Shown here piece by piece: positions 36,701 to 48,400 of a DNA stretch of 64,000 nt; the first letter of the stretch is position 1, and each line of letters begins with the position of its first letter. The position numbers and the translations under genes are program-made. The notes under the pieces are model-generated. The model did no database searches, was not told where the DNA came from, and was given only the letters and a program-made list of their open reading frames with translations. The stretch covers positions 1,647,474 to 1,711,473 of the forward strand of contig CH003245.1 in the NCBI GenBank assembly GCA_000149265.1. The letters are read 5' to 3'. The stretch comes from Ciona savignyi (Eukaryota; Chordata; Ascidiacea; Phlebobranchia; Cionidae).

Positions 36701-38201
36701 TAAACACAAGGTTAAAATTTAGTTAAAGCGCACTATGTTTGTATCTCGAAAGAATGGGCACAATGCCGAACCAAACGCTTCAAAGTGTAGCATACGGTTG
36801 ATAAGCTGGTACTTAATACGGCTTTGATGGGTTTTGAATGGGAATCAAGTATGAGCTAACGTAGAGGACAAAGATTATTAAACGAAAATGGGTGGTTTCT
36901 TAAATTTAACCCGAGAACATACTAAAGTTACCATGACAAGTCGAGGGTTTGAACGATTAAATTTGACGCGCAACCAATTAGACCTCGAATAATATAAATG
37001 AACTGTATGGCGAGTACATTTGTACGTTCCGCACGAACTAGAATTTAAAACCGCAAATAGTTTTAGGTTTTAACTTACGACCACAATAGTTTTGGTATTA
37101 ACAACACGTTCTTATATTAAAATATCAAAAAATTTGCAAAACAAAATCCGCCAAATGATTTCAAATGATGTAGTTAACTAACATTTTAGAAATACTCTAT
37201 CGCACTATTATGAAGTGATGAAAATTCTACTATTATAAAGTGATGAAAACCAAACTACCAAAGCTTAATTTAATAGATATCGTTAAAATAATAGAAATCC
37301 CTTTATACAAATCAAATTAAGTGACTTACTTGGAAAATCTCGGCAGGCTCATTGTTGTTCCCTTTACATCTTTAAACCTCATGCTTTTTTGTTTAAGTTT
37401 CTTCAACTGATCCGTAGCATTCCCGGCAGCTGCGTCCCACAGAGCTCCCATCTTTTCCTTGTGAGCAGCAGCTTTCTTTTTGAACCGCTTTCCAGCATTT
37501 TTCTTATTGGGCGTGGTTTTTGGTTTGTTGTCAATCAACTCGCCGCTAGCCAATGAGCATCGAGAGACATTATCATCGGTAACGTTCAAGTCCCACTCGC
37601 TCTCGTCGGAGAAGAAGCTGTAACATGATATGCTATCAGGGGCAGTCTCTTTTTTCGATAATACCTCATCTTTGGAACTGTCTTCGAAGTCGTCGATATA
37701 AGCTATTGGGGCAGGGTCGATTGAGTCATAGTTCGGATTCATGCCGGCAGTTAATGTGGCACTTTTGCTTCCGTGCTCTCCCGAATCGAGTTCATGTTCC
37801 GGGGTCGGATGTACTCTTGGTGATTCGTTTCTCTTCTCCTCGGCTGGAAATGCAGACTCTAGAATCTCATGAAGCTCTGAGCTCATTCGCTTTTCATCTA
37901 TTGTGCTGGACCTTTCAAGCTTTCGCTTGTCCTTAGGTTTGGGAGTCAATGGTGGTTTATGGCGACGAACAGGTTTCAAAGGCGGACCTGGTGGTAAAGG
38001 GGGAGGTGCAGAAGCTGATTTTGGCCGAGAATGTTCCAACATTCTGTTGCTCCCGCTGTTAGAAGAACCATTTGTGTTCGGCGTCCTACTGTATGCTGCG
38101 TAATCCGCTATGCCATTTCTGGATGTACGGTCAAGACAACGAATCTCTCGCATTACGGAGTCGAATAAATCTTCTCTGGCTGGTCGACGGTGTACTTCCA
38201 T
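7387..38201 (-). CDS. ARHGAP24: Rho GTPase-activating protein, ARHGAP22/24/25 (FilGAP) family
   Basis: This protein switches off Rac/Rho-type GTPases at membranes and actin. Coding exons of the longest form are 38201-37330, 30473-30197, 29998-29911, 11513-11394, 11030-10766, 10488-10267, 9862-9680, 9427-8533, 8457-8269, 8156-7991, 7875-7776 and 7525-7387. All junction phases agree, and the sum of 3516 nt gives 1171 aa. Residues 1-290 are Pro/Ser-rich and include [12 protein letters not shown]. The PH domain is about 342-451 and the RhoGAP domain about 455-670, with arginine finger GLFRLPG (Arg ~516) and FGPNI. A Ser-rich linker covers 676-974, and a coiled coil ends EEFFNTFGG. The PH-GAP-coiled coil order and the EEFF(S/N)T(L/F)G end are typical of ARHGAP22/24/25. 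The symbol stands for the family, since orthology to one vertebrate paralogue cannot be settled here. The N-terminal 290 residues have no counterpart that I know in the vertebrate proteins. Confidence 0.92.
9680..11030 (-). CDS. ARHGAP24: RhoGAP catalytic-domain exons 5-7
   Basis: Exon 5 (11030-10766) begins [15 protein letters not shown], contains an unusual Ser/Arg/Gly-rich insert ([14 protein letters not shown]), then the catalytic loop EEGLFRLPG and [10 protein letters not shown]. Exon 6 (10488-10267) has [24 protein letters not shown]. Exon 7 (9862-9680) has [21 protein letters not shown] and FGPNIMRSK. The arginine finger, the [10 protein letters not shown] lysine/arginine and the GPN asparagine needed for GAP activity are all present. 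Exon 7 uses donor AA|GTGGGT, which alone restores the phase into exon 8. Confidence 0.92.
10030..10222. mobile_element. Short element with terminal inverted repeats, in RhoGAP intron 6
   Basis: Begins CTAAAAGAAGGGAAAG and ends with its reverse complement (CTTTCCCTTCTTTTAG). It is about 193 bp, follows a run of 14 G, and lies between exons 10488-10267 and 9862-9680. The interior matches 1198-1368. It has no coding capacity, so it is a MITE-like non-autonomous element. A target-site duplication is not clear. Confidence 0.55.
11229..11352 (-). repeat. tRNA-Ser/Leu-like SINE (family 2)
   Basis: The reverse complement reads GATCGTGTGGCCGAATGG TTAATGCCACCGATACATA ... ATGGGTTCGAAAC ... GTCCGGTAAAAA. 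TGGCCGAATGG fits a pol III A box and GGTTCGAAAC a B box. A second copy at 59405-59530 aligns along the whole length. It lies in the RhoGAP intron just below exon 4. It is not a functional tRNA, since no acceptor stem pairing is visible. Confidence 0.65.
17112..17789 (-). CDS. Candidate RhoGAP alternative first exon C with lipidation motif; frame interrupted
   Basis: ATG at 17789 opens 210 codons beginning [19 protein letters not shown]. Gly2 with Ser6 fits the N-myristoylation pattern, and Cys4 plus the Cys cluster suggest palmitoylation. The exon ends at a good donor (G|GTAAGT, last base 17112). In the reading frame used at that donor ([16 protein letters not shown] ... YLPFNIG) it joins exon 11513 in phase 1. 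However, the start frame and the donor frame differ. The switch must fall around 17260-17290, equivalent to one missing base, because TAG TGA precede the second frame and the first stops at 17157. The product would lose most of the PH domain but keep GAP and coiled coil. A sequencing error, a recent mutation or unrecognised splicing could explain the shift. Confidence 0.5.
23538..23587. repeat. Perfect 18-bp inverted repeat (hairpin)
   Basis: CATCAAATCTCCGATAAA (23538-23555), a 14-base spacer, then its exact reverse complement TTTATCGGAGATTTGATG (23570-23587). It is intronic. Function unknown. Confidence 0.85.
24674..24706. repeat. CA/TA microsatellite
   Basis: A run of CA dinucleotides passing directly into TA dinucleotides within the RhoGAP intron. 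Confidence 0.9.
29911..30473 (-). CDS. ARHGAP24: RhoGAP PH-domain exons 2 and 3
   Basis: Exon 2 (30473-30197) carries [36 protein letters not shown], the first strands of a PH domain, with the WF-V-L pattern. Exon 3 (29998-29911) carries [15 protein letters not shown] and [10 protein letters not shown]. The C-terminal helix ([11 protein letters not shown]) is on exon 4 at 11513-11394, more than 18 kb away. Boundaries follow GTAAGT/GTAAAT donors and GCAG/TACAG-type acceptors in phases 0 and 1. Confidence 0.92.
31807..32028. mobile_element. Tc1/mariner-like MITE
   Basis: About 222 bp, bounded by inverted repeats that start CAGGGTGTCCCAAAAAATGA on the left and end with TCATTTTTTTGGGACACCCTG on the right (about 25 bp). 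It is flanked on both sides by TA (31805-31806 and 32029-32030), the target duplication of Tc1/mariner elements. There is no open frame of note, so it is non-autonomous. It lies between RhoGAP exon 2 and alternative first exon B. Confidence 0.85.
32261..32541 (-). CDS. ARHGAP24: RhoGAP alternative first exon B
   Basis: ATG at 32541 has A at -3 and an in-frame TAA five codons upstream, so this exon begins translation. It encodes 93 residues plus CG ([19 protein letters not shown]..., basic, with KRxFS-like sites). It ends at GTAAGG in phase 2, exactly as exon A does, so it joins 30473 and makes an Arg codon. The resulting protein would be 974 aa with the whole PH-GAP-coiled-coil body. It implies a second promoter just above 32541. 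Confidence 0.75.
32542..37329. other. RhoGAP intron 1, part between first exons A and B
   Basis: No supported exon. A small tandem duplication of about 25 bp (TATTATGAAGTGATGAAAA type) lies at about 37205-37250. The stretch immediately above 32541 should contain the promoter of isoform B, but I see no clear TATA box or initiator. Confidence 0.5.
37330..38201 (-). CDS. ARHGAP24: RhoGAP first coding exon A (long Pro-rich N-terminus)
   Basis: Opens with ATG ([15 protein letters not shown]) and encodes 290 residues plus two bases (AA), then GTAAGT. Joining to the G at 30473 restores a Lys codon, so the phase is exact. It contains a polyproline SH3/profilin-type segment ([19 protein letters not shown]), an acidic middle ([12 protein letters not shown]) and a basic, possibly helical end ([18 protein letters not shown], then [15 protein letters not shown]). 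A start this far upstream makes the first intron 6.9 kb. No earlier exon is visible. Confidence 0.85.
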
Positions 38202-41200
38202 TGTCGATTTAACTTCAAAAATCTGTCTGAAGAGTTTACTGTTTCTGTCCGCCTAGCCTTGTATGGTTCGAAGTGTTGGAATCCCCCTGTGAAGAATCTT
38301 TTGAGGGAGGTCTAGCTTATTCACTTGTCATACTTGTTGACGCATTGGTCGTCTACGACAGGGAGAACAGCACAGCGTGCTCTGCGTACTAGTCTCTGTT
38401 AAGTCGACAATAAAGCTTGTCTCATCCAGATATAAGTTTGGTTGTTTCCGGATCAGCAGCCACTGTGATAGTTGCTGTTTAATCTGATTACCGAGCACAA
38501 GGTGCTGGTTACACCATACAATTCAAATCAGCCACTAATACCTTTGAAAAATGTTGAGGTTATTGACATCTGAATATTAATTCAATCTTACACAGGAATA
38601 TGAAATGTCAATTTGTGTACAAGACAGCTATTTCTACGCATATTAATCATAGAATATCCGGTCGGTTTATTAACAGATTAATTACCCAGTACCCTGAAGA
38701 TAACCCCCTTGTACTTACATCATCAATGCCCAGGCCAATCATATTTCATCTGAGCCTTAGTTTCAACTGGGTTTACAAAATATGAAATATAAGTTCTCTT
38801 ATTTTTAAACTAGCAAAAGCTACGTATCTTAAACATAAATGTAAGTCGAATTACTCTTTTCTCTCATTTTGGTCTTCAATATAATCCCATTTGAGTGTGC
38901 TAAATTCGATTAGAAATGGCGCGCTCTCATTTACTACCATCGATTTATCCAAGTCGACTCAAGGCGAAAGCTAAATCAATATATATAGCCTGGGACAGTC
39001 GACAATTCCTTTACAACGCACATCGTGATATACAAACTTTAACTTATCCGTGCATTGAATATTACCTTCACAAATGAGCCAAACCTAACGTAACGAACTT
39101 ACACTTAACACGTTTGGCGTATAAATATTACAGAACGTCTTACTGCTGCATGTTAAATGATGGACGACCATAAGAAGAAAACGTTGCATAAGTGGGGGCT
39201 AATTTGAGATGGTACATAAACATTTTGTAACTAAATCCGCATTGCTAGCAAAGTTTTGCATTTAGAACACCCTTTCTACTAGGTATTTTTATTTTCCTTT
39301 CCTTTGAGATCGGTAGAATTCAATACAAACTTCCTATAGCAAGACAGTTGCCAAGCAAGACATTATGTGCTGCTAGCCTCAGCAAAACGATTTGCTGAAA
39401 TAATTTCCGGATTGTTAGGCGTTTGAGGGCAGTAGGAGTCACCAAAGAGGGTCGCGGCTCGTCCACATGTGAGAGCCTAAATGAACAACCAAGTCAAATC
39501 TATATTTGCAAATTCAAAAATCAAGTGTCTTTTACTAAGTTTAGATAAAGCTTATACACAGATAAGGTTAAACCAATGATATAATTGACAAATAATTGTT
39601 CTAACAGCTGTTTTAAAGTTAATAGTTTACGTAAAGACACCACATCGCTCAAGTAGCTGGTTGATCCGCAGCTCACTGCGTAAACAAACACAGCTGATAC
39701 GAAGTCTGTTGTTATAACTCAACATCACAACCGCGATAACAAAAACAAATCTTCAATTGGTAAGATAATGATAAACTTTGCCTAAACCGTTGACAGTAAC
39801 TGATATAACCTCTGTACTCGCGGTCTGTTTTCTATGTGGTGCCGTTTTGTTTTTCTTCTTATGGCAAAACGTTATCTAACGCGCTGTGGTTTACGAGCGA
39901 AATGCGCATCCTCCCTATTTGGGTAATGACACACTAAATGTACGATGCTGGTGCTTTAGATGCGTAGTTTACACGCGATGCTCTGATGTAATTATGTGTC
40001 TGGCTGCACATTAAATTAACGCATTTGCAAAAAAACTAGAATGCCTATCTATATATGTACTTTTACTCAAAGTAAAGGTCATGCAACTCATGCGTTTGTC
40101 ACACATATATATCTTCCCTGAAGTCTCAGCAGAATGCTTCCGCATATGAGAAAACTTTTTCTCAAGACTTGCATTTTCATTTCACACACAACGCTCACAA
40201 CGTAATCTGTTGAGGCATCACTGTTTCCAATGATGTTTACTTTTTTAGCGCCCATTCCAGCATTTGTACTTAAACTTCGGCTTGTCCTAAAATGACGAGC
40301 TACCTGCTTTATAGCCTACCTTGCTACGAAAATGGATAATTACGATTTGGACTACTCGATGTGTCGTTCTGATTGCACGAGATTAGTAGCATGTCGATAT
40401 ATTGATTCAATTCATTACTTACGCTTCACGTGTCTGCCAACGAATTCCCAATGCATCATAATGTAGGCATCTTAACAAGTTTTCTTTGATCATGCGGTGT
40501 TTTGCACAGGTACAGGTAAAATACTGATGTAATTCACTGTACTTAAAATAACAAAATACACTGTGTAGACTTAAGTATTGTATTGGAACTGGTGTCAGTC
40601 TTAATAAAAACCGATAATGAAGACCGGGTTGTTAAACTAAATTATTCATTCTATTGGCAAACACGTATACTGAATTCTTGGGGAATGGATGCGGTGCAGA
40701 TGTATAGACTTTGAGGGCATTAAAATTGAACGATTTAAAATCGACTTCCCAAATTTGAGCCACGGCACTCCCTTCATTCTGACTCGCACATATTTCCACT
40801 GGGCGCTTGGAATTTGTTTTCCTTTTCCTTACACAGCAATAAAACTAAAACAATCTATGTAGTTTCCATACCACCCGTTTATTTAATTCCCTTCTCCGTT
40901 AATGCAGAAACAAACGCTTCCTTTCTCAAGCAGCGTGTACTGTATTGTGATGTCATACACAAGCCCTCGACGCGCGCGCCTATTTCCTGTTTTTGGCTGA
41001 TGCATAGAACATCGCTTTACATCATGCATTGTACGATTTTAAGAAAGGAAAGTGCGTTAACTTAAGTTGCAGATCTGACACTCTAAAGTCTAAACCAAAG
41101 TTGTTGTCTAAAATCGGTACAATTCCCTCTTGGCGTCCAACAGCTCACGACATTCTATCCCAAAGCAATTCGTATATAAGTGCACACTAGCTTGAACTGC

Positions 41201-44200
41201 GATCAAAGCACCGTTTACGTTTCAGCAATTTAAGGTTCCCCAATACAGGAAAGGGCATATGTGTTCATTGGTGTAACTCATGTGCGGTTTGTAGAAAATG
41301 ATCAAGTTTGTAGACGCTAAAACCTAAAAGCCATTCAATCATAACATGCTTGTACTTTCACGCGCACTGCGTACTTACGAGTGGTCGGTCCATATCAAAC
41401 ATGTGATTTCTACGCAATCAATATGCTCGCCCCGCCAAAAACACGCAAAGAAAACGTAATGACATTTGAAATACAATGCCTAGTAATTTGTACTGTTGTG
41501 TAACTAACGACCTACATAATTGCATGTAAACAAAAGAGCTGTGTTGCACTAGTCAGCGCACAAAACGCAGTTTTCATGCGGAGAAACCTTTATCTTTTTG
41601 TACTTTTTGGTCCCTCAAACTAACTTACTGTGTAATGTTGCAAGGTTGCTTGGTATAGTGGATTATAAACACCAACAAGTCTATTTATAAAACTTGGTTC
41701 TGCGTAGGTCCACGAAAAGGAAATACGCGCAGTCTGCACAGAACAGGAACAAAATCACCGCCTTATTGTCTACAGCAAGTGTCTTGATAAAATTACTTAA
41801 CCCTGCTATTCACGTCGTTTCATTCACAAAATGCATCTGTTTATTTCTCAATAACTTTGTGTGGTATAATGCGAAGTAACTGTCTCCTATAACTGTGCTA
41901 CGGATTTGCGCAGGCAACCAGAAATCCGGTAGAACATTCCAAATCGTAGTTACGTCACTTCTATTAACGACTTCCCCTGTCAAAATGACTTAATTTCATT
42001 AATCTTTCGGAAGCCTGTCCTTTCGATGACTTACACCCAACAATTCCAAAATGTTATGTCATATTCTTTAATTTAAACATTCCTGTTTTGCCTGAATATT
42101 TGTAGTTCGTAAAAAACACTTTGTAAATGTTTTGTCGTCACTGTACAGCCTAGGTAAACGTATTTCGAAAGGTTTACAATGTAAATTGGCGCGTATCTGT
42201 TTCGTTTACGTTAATTCAACTGAACTTTCTGTGCTTACCACAATCGAGTGAAATGTAGTAGGCGGTTTTAAATTCCAAAGATACAATAGGAAACACTGAT
42301 ATTACTGTAAACACCGTGATGAGTAAAAGCAATTTCCTACAATGTTGATACGCTCGAGCACTAATAAACATATGTATCCTACAAATGTGTATATACGTTC
42401 TGCGGTGAACAATTGTTCTCATAATTACAGTGAAACATGCATATAAGCCGCTAGATAGAGTATTTTAAATAGATGAATAGAATCGTCACACATATGTCCT
42501 GGTGGGTGCGAATATCCGCAATGACAATTTATCCCCGGTGTAGGACTTATGTTGCTATAAAAAACACTGTATCGTTAGACTCATCAAAACGCTACTTCCT
42601 TGTCATACATTATGCCCTTTTTACCGCATGTAACCAGTTAAACTCTTGCATAGATTCTAATAGCCGCCGGTTTGGGAACACAGCTTGAAAAAACCTTCGC
42701 AGCACGAAATAATACATTGATGTTGTGCAGATATGTAAATTATGCATTATCGTGATAGAACAAAACACGTCACAGCACAGCTCTAAATAACATCACGTTT
42801 TTGACAGGTTCAAAAAGAAAATCTTTGAGTAAAATGATTTTTGGCGCTTATTTTGATTGGAAATGTGCATCTTATCAAAGGTGGACTGATTTTACTCAAC
42901 ACGGATAAAAAGTTAAAATGTTCGAATGCTGTTCGGATACACGTTTTTCCTAGGTACGTTTCAAACAGACTGAGGTAACGTGTGTAGGAATCAGATGTGT
43001 GACTCAATATCTTTTGCAAACGGAGGTATATTCGGGCTCTTTTGCGCCGCCTTACGTTAGACCTATGCAAAGTATGTATTGTCACCGTCAGAATACCTCG
43101 CGTTCACTTCGGCGGGTTATCTGAGCTGTTGTAGTGTGTTGTATGTAATTGATGCGGTTCTTCAAGTTTAGTAGGTTTAGTAAAACCAATTAATTGAATG
43201 GGTCCAGGCGAAATCTTCCGGGTGCTTTGCTTAAGAACACAGTTGAACAAGTCAGTGACTAGTTACAATAGAAAAACTCTCACTAGACGCAGAACATAGA
43301 TATAAGTTCGGAAATCAATATATGCGATTTAGTTATATATAGCAAAGGAAACTAATCCCACCAGTAAGCGATCTGCATTTATATATTCCATACATTCCGT
43401 ACCTGCTATAGGGCAGGGAATCTGATCTTTGCCTCATTTTAGCTGTTCCCCAGCAGTCAAATCCATTTAGAAGCGCTTTACCTGATGCTTTTGATTTGGA
43501 CATGTTTCAGTGTTAGCGCGCAGCCATCAGACAAACCCTATCAAATCTATGCTGCTTCTCGATGATAACAGTGATCTGAAAATGAAAATCGGGTAAAGTT
43601 TGTGGGTTAAAGAAGAGTAAAATACGCATTATTCTAAAAAATACACACTGTCAAATTGAAATAAAGTAAAAATGTTTTATTTTTAATGTTAAAAAGTAAC
43701 CTTACGAAACGTCTCAATATAAAAAGTATTTTATAGGCTTGATGTTTTTATTACTCCGCCTTTTTACCAGCATGCGTTAATTTCTAAATACACATGAAAC
43801 CATATGGGTTCCCTTACACTTACCCTAATGTAGTATCTCTGATGCAAAACGTTTTGCAAAGCGATTGGTCGTTTTAACAACAACTTCTGGGGTAATGGTT
43901 CTGCACTTCAGTTTTGTTGGCCTGAGTATATACTTCTAATCCGCTAGAGAGTTGCTTAATTTGCAGTTGTTCCATGGACGCCGTACGTCCGTGTATTACT
44001 TAGATTTAGGCACACCTGTTATAACATCAAGCTTACATTCATATATCCCGTTGGGACCTTGATACTTTCTTTGCATTTAACCCGAATTTGTCTAGGTAGC
44101 AAAAAAACTCTTTTTGGTTAAATTACTTATGCTCGTTAGATTGCAAAAGCCTACCCTGTCTGTTTAGGAGTATACATACACTTAACAGCTGGTTTTCTTC

Positions 44201-45408
44201 GGTACACTTTCCGGAATAATAGGTAGAAAGCAATGCCCCTTTTCGTCTGTCTTTTTTTGCAACCCGAACATCTAATATAAACCATAAAAAAGATTTCTAG
44301 CAAATCTACTAGTAAAATTGACTTGATTGCACCACAATAACATCGCCTTCTTTGATCGAGTGGTTTAGCCATGGCTGCATGTGTTATTTGATCGCTGTTT
44401 CCGGAGTAGCTCAACGCAGGCTTCGAAACATAGCACGCCACATGTCTTGTGGTCTATTCTTATATTAACTTATACATGTAATACTAAAAAAGGAATTAGT
44501 AGAAAACTAAAAATTTATACGGGTAATACAGATAGGTTAGAAGAAGGAAACACTTACTTTGCAATTGACTAAAATCTTTTTTGGCAGCTTCCAGGCTACT
44601 TTATTTACGTGGTATCTATGTCTAGGATTTTGTTCATTTGGCTTTAAAAACGTACAAAATCAATTTAGATCCAAGAAATAATGACACTAATTTACTGAAT
44701 GCAGCAGGTGTTTGAGGAGTATTAGACTACTACAGAACTGCCTAAGTAAGCGATAAGAAGACTTAAAATCGCGGAATTAATACACAGAGAAAGCGATTGT
44801 CAGTGACGCTCAAGTCATGTTGTTTACTACATCTGCTGCATTATTATCACGCTGATATACGTAACGAAGTCGGTCGTGTTGTTACAAATGCTTTTCCGGC
44901 TAATTATTGACAACTTGAAAATTAAGACCTTGCAAAATTGCCAATAATCGAATTAAGTGGATTTTAAGAAAAACAGTCTATGGCAACATCGTTTTAAGCT
45001 TGCATTTATAAAAAGGGCCTTACCCAACATGGGTTCAAAACTAGACTATGTGAAAAAGTTATTAGTAAGGGAAATCGTTCAAAGGATTTTTCAGAATCGT
45101 CAAAAACACGTTTCCACGATCCAGTTATCAAAGCGATCACACTGTGTTTTACTCCATAGAGAAGTTTTTGACAATTTTGGAAAGGTTATAATGCGCAAGA
45201 TCCTCAAAGTGGATTGATCATAGACATAATTCGAATGCACTACCCCCCATTTGCCGACAGAACAATACCAGAAACGCGGTTGGACGACCATCATTTAATC
45301 AATTTAAAAAATAAAGTTTCATACGCGGGTAGGCAACAATTAGCAAACATTTTAAAACTTGCATATATAACGGTAAAACGTAATGCAGCAATTAATAGGT
45401 AACTGTTG
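38202..45408. other. 7.2-kb intergenic region
   Basis: Upstream of RhoGAP exon A and downstream of the AASDH stop. I find no coding exon and only a decayed SINE at 43117-43265. Overlapping plus-strand frames at 44957-45402 lack recognisable protein features. Confidence 0.55.
43117..43265 (-). repeat. Decayed SINE fragment (family 1)
   Basis: Retains GAGCTGTTGTAGTGTGTTGT, TTTAGTAAAACCAATTAATT and GTCAGTGACTAGTTAC in the same order as the copy at 47970-48262, with heavy divergence between them. Confidence 0.55.
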
Positions 45409-48400
45409 TTAAGTTTTACTCAAACAAAGCGATAATGAATAAAGTAAGTTATTTCGGCAACCAATAAAAACATTTCCTATACTGGTTTCATCTGACATCT
45501 CAGCAATACGATCACGTGTCAAATCACGACCAATAAAAACAGGGGAAGAGAATACGTGACCTGGAAGTCTCTTTTGCGCCACCAGCTGGCCGTTTTCGAC
45601 ATCAATGATTGAGATCAGCCCATCAGTCGATGCGGACACAACCAGCTGCATAAAAATACATTCAGAGTTAAACAAAAACAAGTTATTAGGTTTTCCTTTT
45701 TAAGAGTACGATAATCAAAGGAGCACAAATCTAAATATCAATAAAACATAGTCGTTATAAAACATCATGGTTATAAAAATGTAATAAATTAAAAAGCCAT
45801 TGAACCCTTGCAAACTACATTGAAACGCGAAAAATTACTAAATCTAGTGCAGAAAATTTTATGATACATTACATAAAACTCTATACAATCACCACCCCCA
45901 TTGAAAAAATTATAATTATCCAGGCCTTTTTTTACTCCCAATTATTTAAGATGTAATTCTACTATAGCCTGTGTGATCACCCTGTTATCCCAATCACGGA
46001 GATAAAACATGAATATATAAATATCTTAAGTGCCTTTTCCAAGAACACAATCGACTACTTTCCAAGTTCAATCCCACATTATTTGGCTAACTGCCCAATG
46101 CACGACCTTACAAACTCGTCCTAAAACTAAGATCAATGACTATTTAACTCACGTTTACAGAAGAATTCCAACATATTGGAAATGGAGTAGCATAAACAGG
46201 TTGTCCACTCCGGTCTTCAGTTGCGGGAACTTTCCACAACAAATTTCCAGTTGCTTCATCCAGACAATAAAGATGACCATCATGGGAACCAATGCAAACA
46301 GTATGTTGGGTGGAAGTTGGCATTATAATTGGACTTGAGAATATAGGAGCCATAGTGCGATACGACCATATCTGTAAAACATGTTGAATACAGTAAGACG
46401 GCCTAGAAGAAAAAATAAGGGACTGTTTTCAACACTAATTATTTGTAAAGGACTTTACTAATTACTTTATGCTTTTTTTATTTTTTTACGTATTAAAGGT
46501 AATTATTGTAAAGTGCACTAAGAGAGAAAAATTAATAGCCTTTTTCATATAAGACTAGTATTATTATAAATGGCATTACTAAAATGTATAAACTGGCCAC
46601 AATGCATAATCTTTTATGCTGCCCGGTATGCATGGAAAACTATACATATTAATTAACCAGTTGATGCAGACACTTGGAAGGAGCTTAAACAATAACTAAA
46701 AAACAGAGATTTTTTGGGGGCACTAAACAAAAAGTACCTTTTGGTTCGTACGAAAACAATAGACATTAGATCCATAACTCACATATACATAAAACTAGGT
46801 TTGATGCAGTCTTACCACATTCCCAGTATTAAGGTCAAGTTTGTAAAGATTCCAATCCACTGTGGCAACAAATAAACCAGATTCTGAAGCAACAGGTGAA
46901 GAGAATATTGGCTTACTCAGTTTCTTTTCCCAACTGGACACAAATAATATAATTATAATATCAGATGTTTAGGTTTATCCCTAGGGTTTTAAAATTACAG
47001 TGGCCCTTGAAACACTTTAAGAAAATATGAGGTGACCAACTGTCAGATTAAAGACAATTTGAACGTTGCTTTTTGAACTGTACATTTGATGTAGACCTTG
47101 GGTTTGTTAAAAAAAATATGTCGGTTAGCTCATGTATGGCACTAAGGTCAAACAAGCAACTCCCGTAGGTTGCTAATGTGCTGTCTGTTGACTTAACTTC
47201 AGGGTAAAGACATACAAAAACACTAGACATGTCTGCTCTATTGTGAACACAAAAGCTCTGATAAACTGATGGAACAAATGAGATAAATACAATTTCATGT
47301 GCTTTAATGCTTCCTGTCATTTCAGATGACAGAAATAAACATTAGTATCCTATTCTATACAGAACCAGCTAGTTTTATCTTACAATATTTTAGTTGACAG
47401 TCCAAGGTGTTAGTATAGTACTTAAATGTAGCAATACAAACCATAAATATGACATTGATGAATTAGATTTCCAGATAATTCCACATGATACTCTTAAGTC
47501 AATACAAGAAGAAAAACATAATATTCAAGATGTATTATTCTACTTACTTTAATTTCCCATGCTGAGCACTCAACGATAATACATTTCCCGATAGTGTGCC
47601 AACAAACAGATTGGCAAAAATCTCCTATAATATTAAAAAGTTAACTAAAATTATACTTGTGGAATAAATAAGTAAACATTCCTTTTATTGACTACAATGT
47701 TGTTTGGTATGCACCATTCAAATCGAAAAAAGTATAACACATCAGCTTTTGGATAACCAACTTAGAAATGAATCTACCTTATTTCCACTTAAACATGGAG
47801 AAGAAAAAACAGAACCGCCTCCGCAATGGTGTTTCCATACCAACAGCTTCTCCTTAAACACAAAAATCCACAATTTAGCATGTTAAGCCTGAAAATGCTC
47901 TTATTTTATACATTAAATGATATTGTCTTTTGGAAATCTACCCACAAGATGATAATAAATTTGAAAAAAGAATAGGATATTTATGTTTATTCCTGTGAAT
48001 GAAAAAACCAAATGGATTAATACACGGGCAATTGTCAGATCACCTCGCGTCCACTGTAAGTTTACCAGAGCTATTGCAGTGTGTTGTGTATGATTCTCAC
48101 TTTCTTCAATTTAGTAAAACCAATTAATCCGCTGGGTTCAGGCATTGTTTGTTAAGTGCCTTGCCCAAAGAGACAACCGACTAGCTAGTGACCAGTTTTG
48201 TACCTGTACCCCTTCGGCTGAAAGGCTACGCAATAAACCACTTGACTAATCTGTCGGACTAAAAGTCAAGACTCTATCAACGAGATAATAATAAATTCAA
48301 ACCAATCAATCAAAAAAATAGTTTTTATGAAATATTAAACACCATGCATTGAACTGACTATGAGATAATCTGATGATTACACATTACAATTATGATTGTC

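Noticed and set aside
44957..45402. Two overlapping plus-strand frames just beyond the AASDH stop
   Set aside because: No homology recognised and the starts are not convincing. It lies where the AASDH 3' UTR should be.
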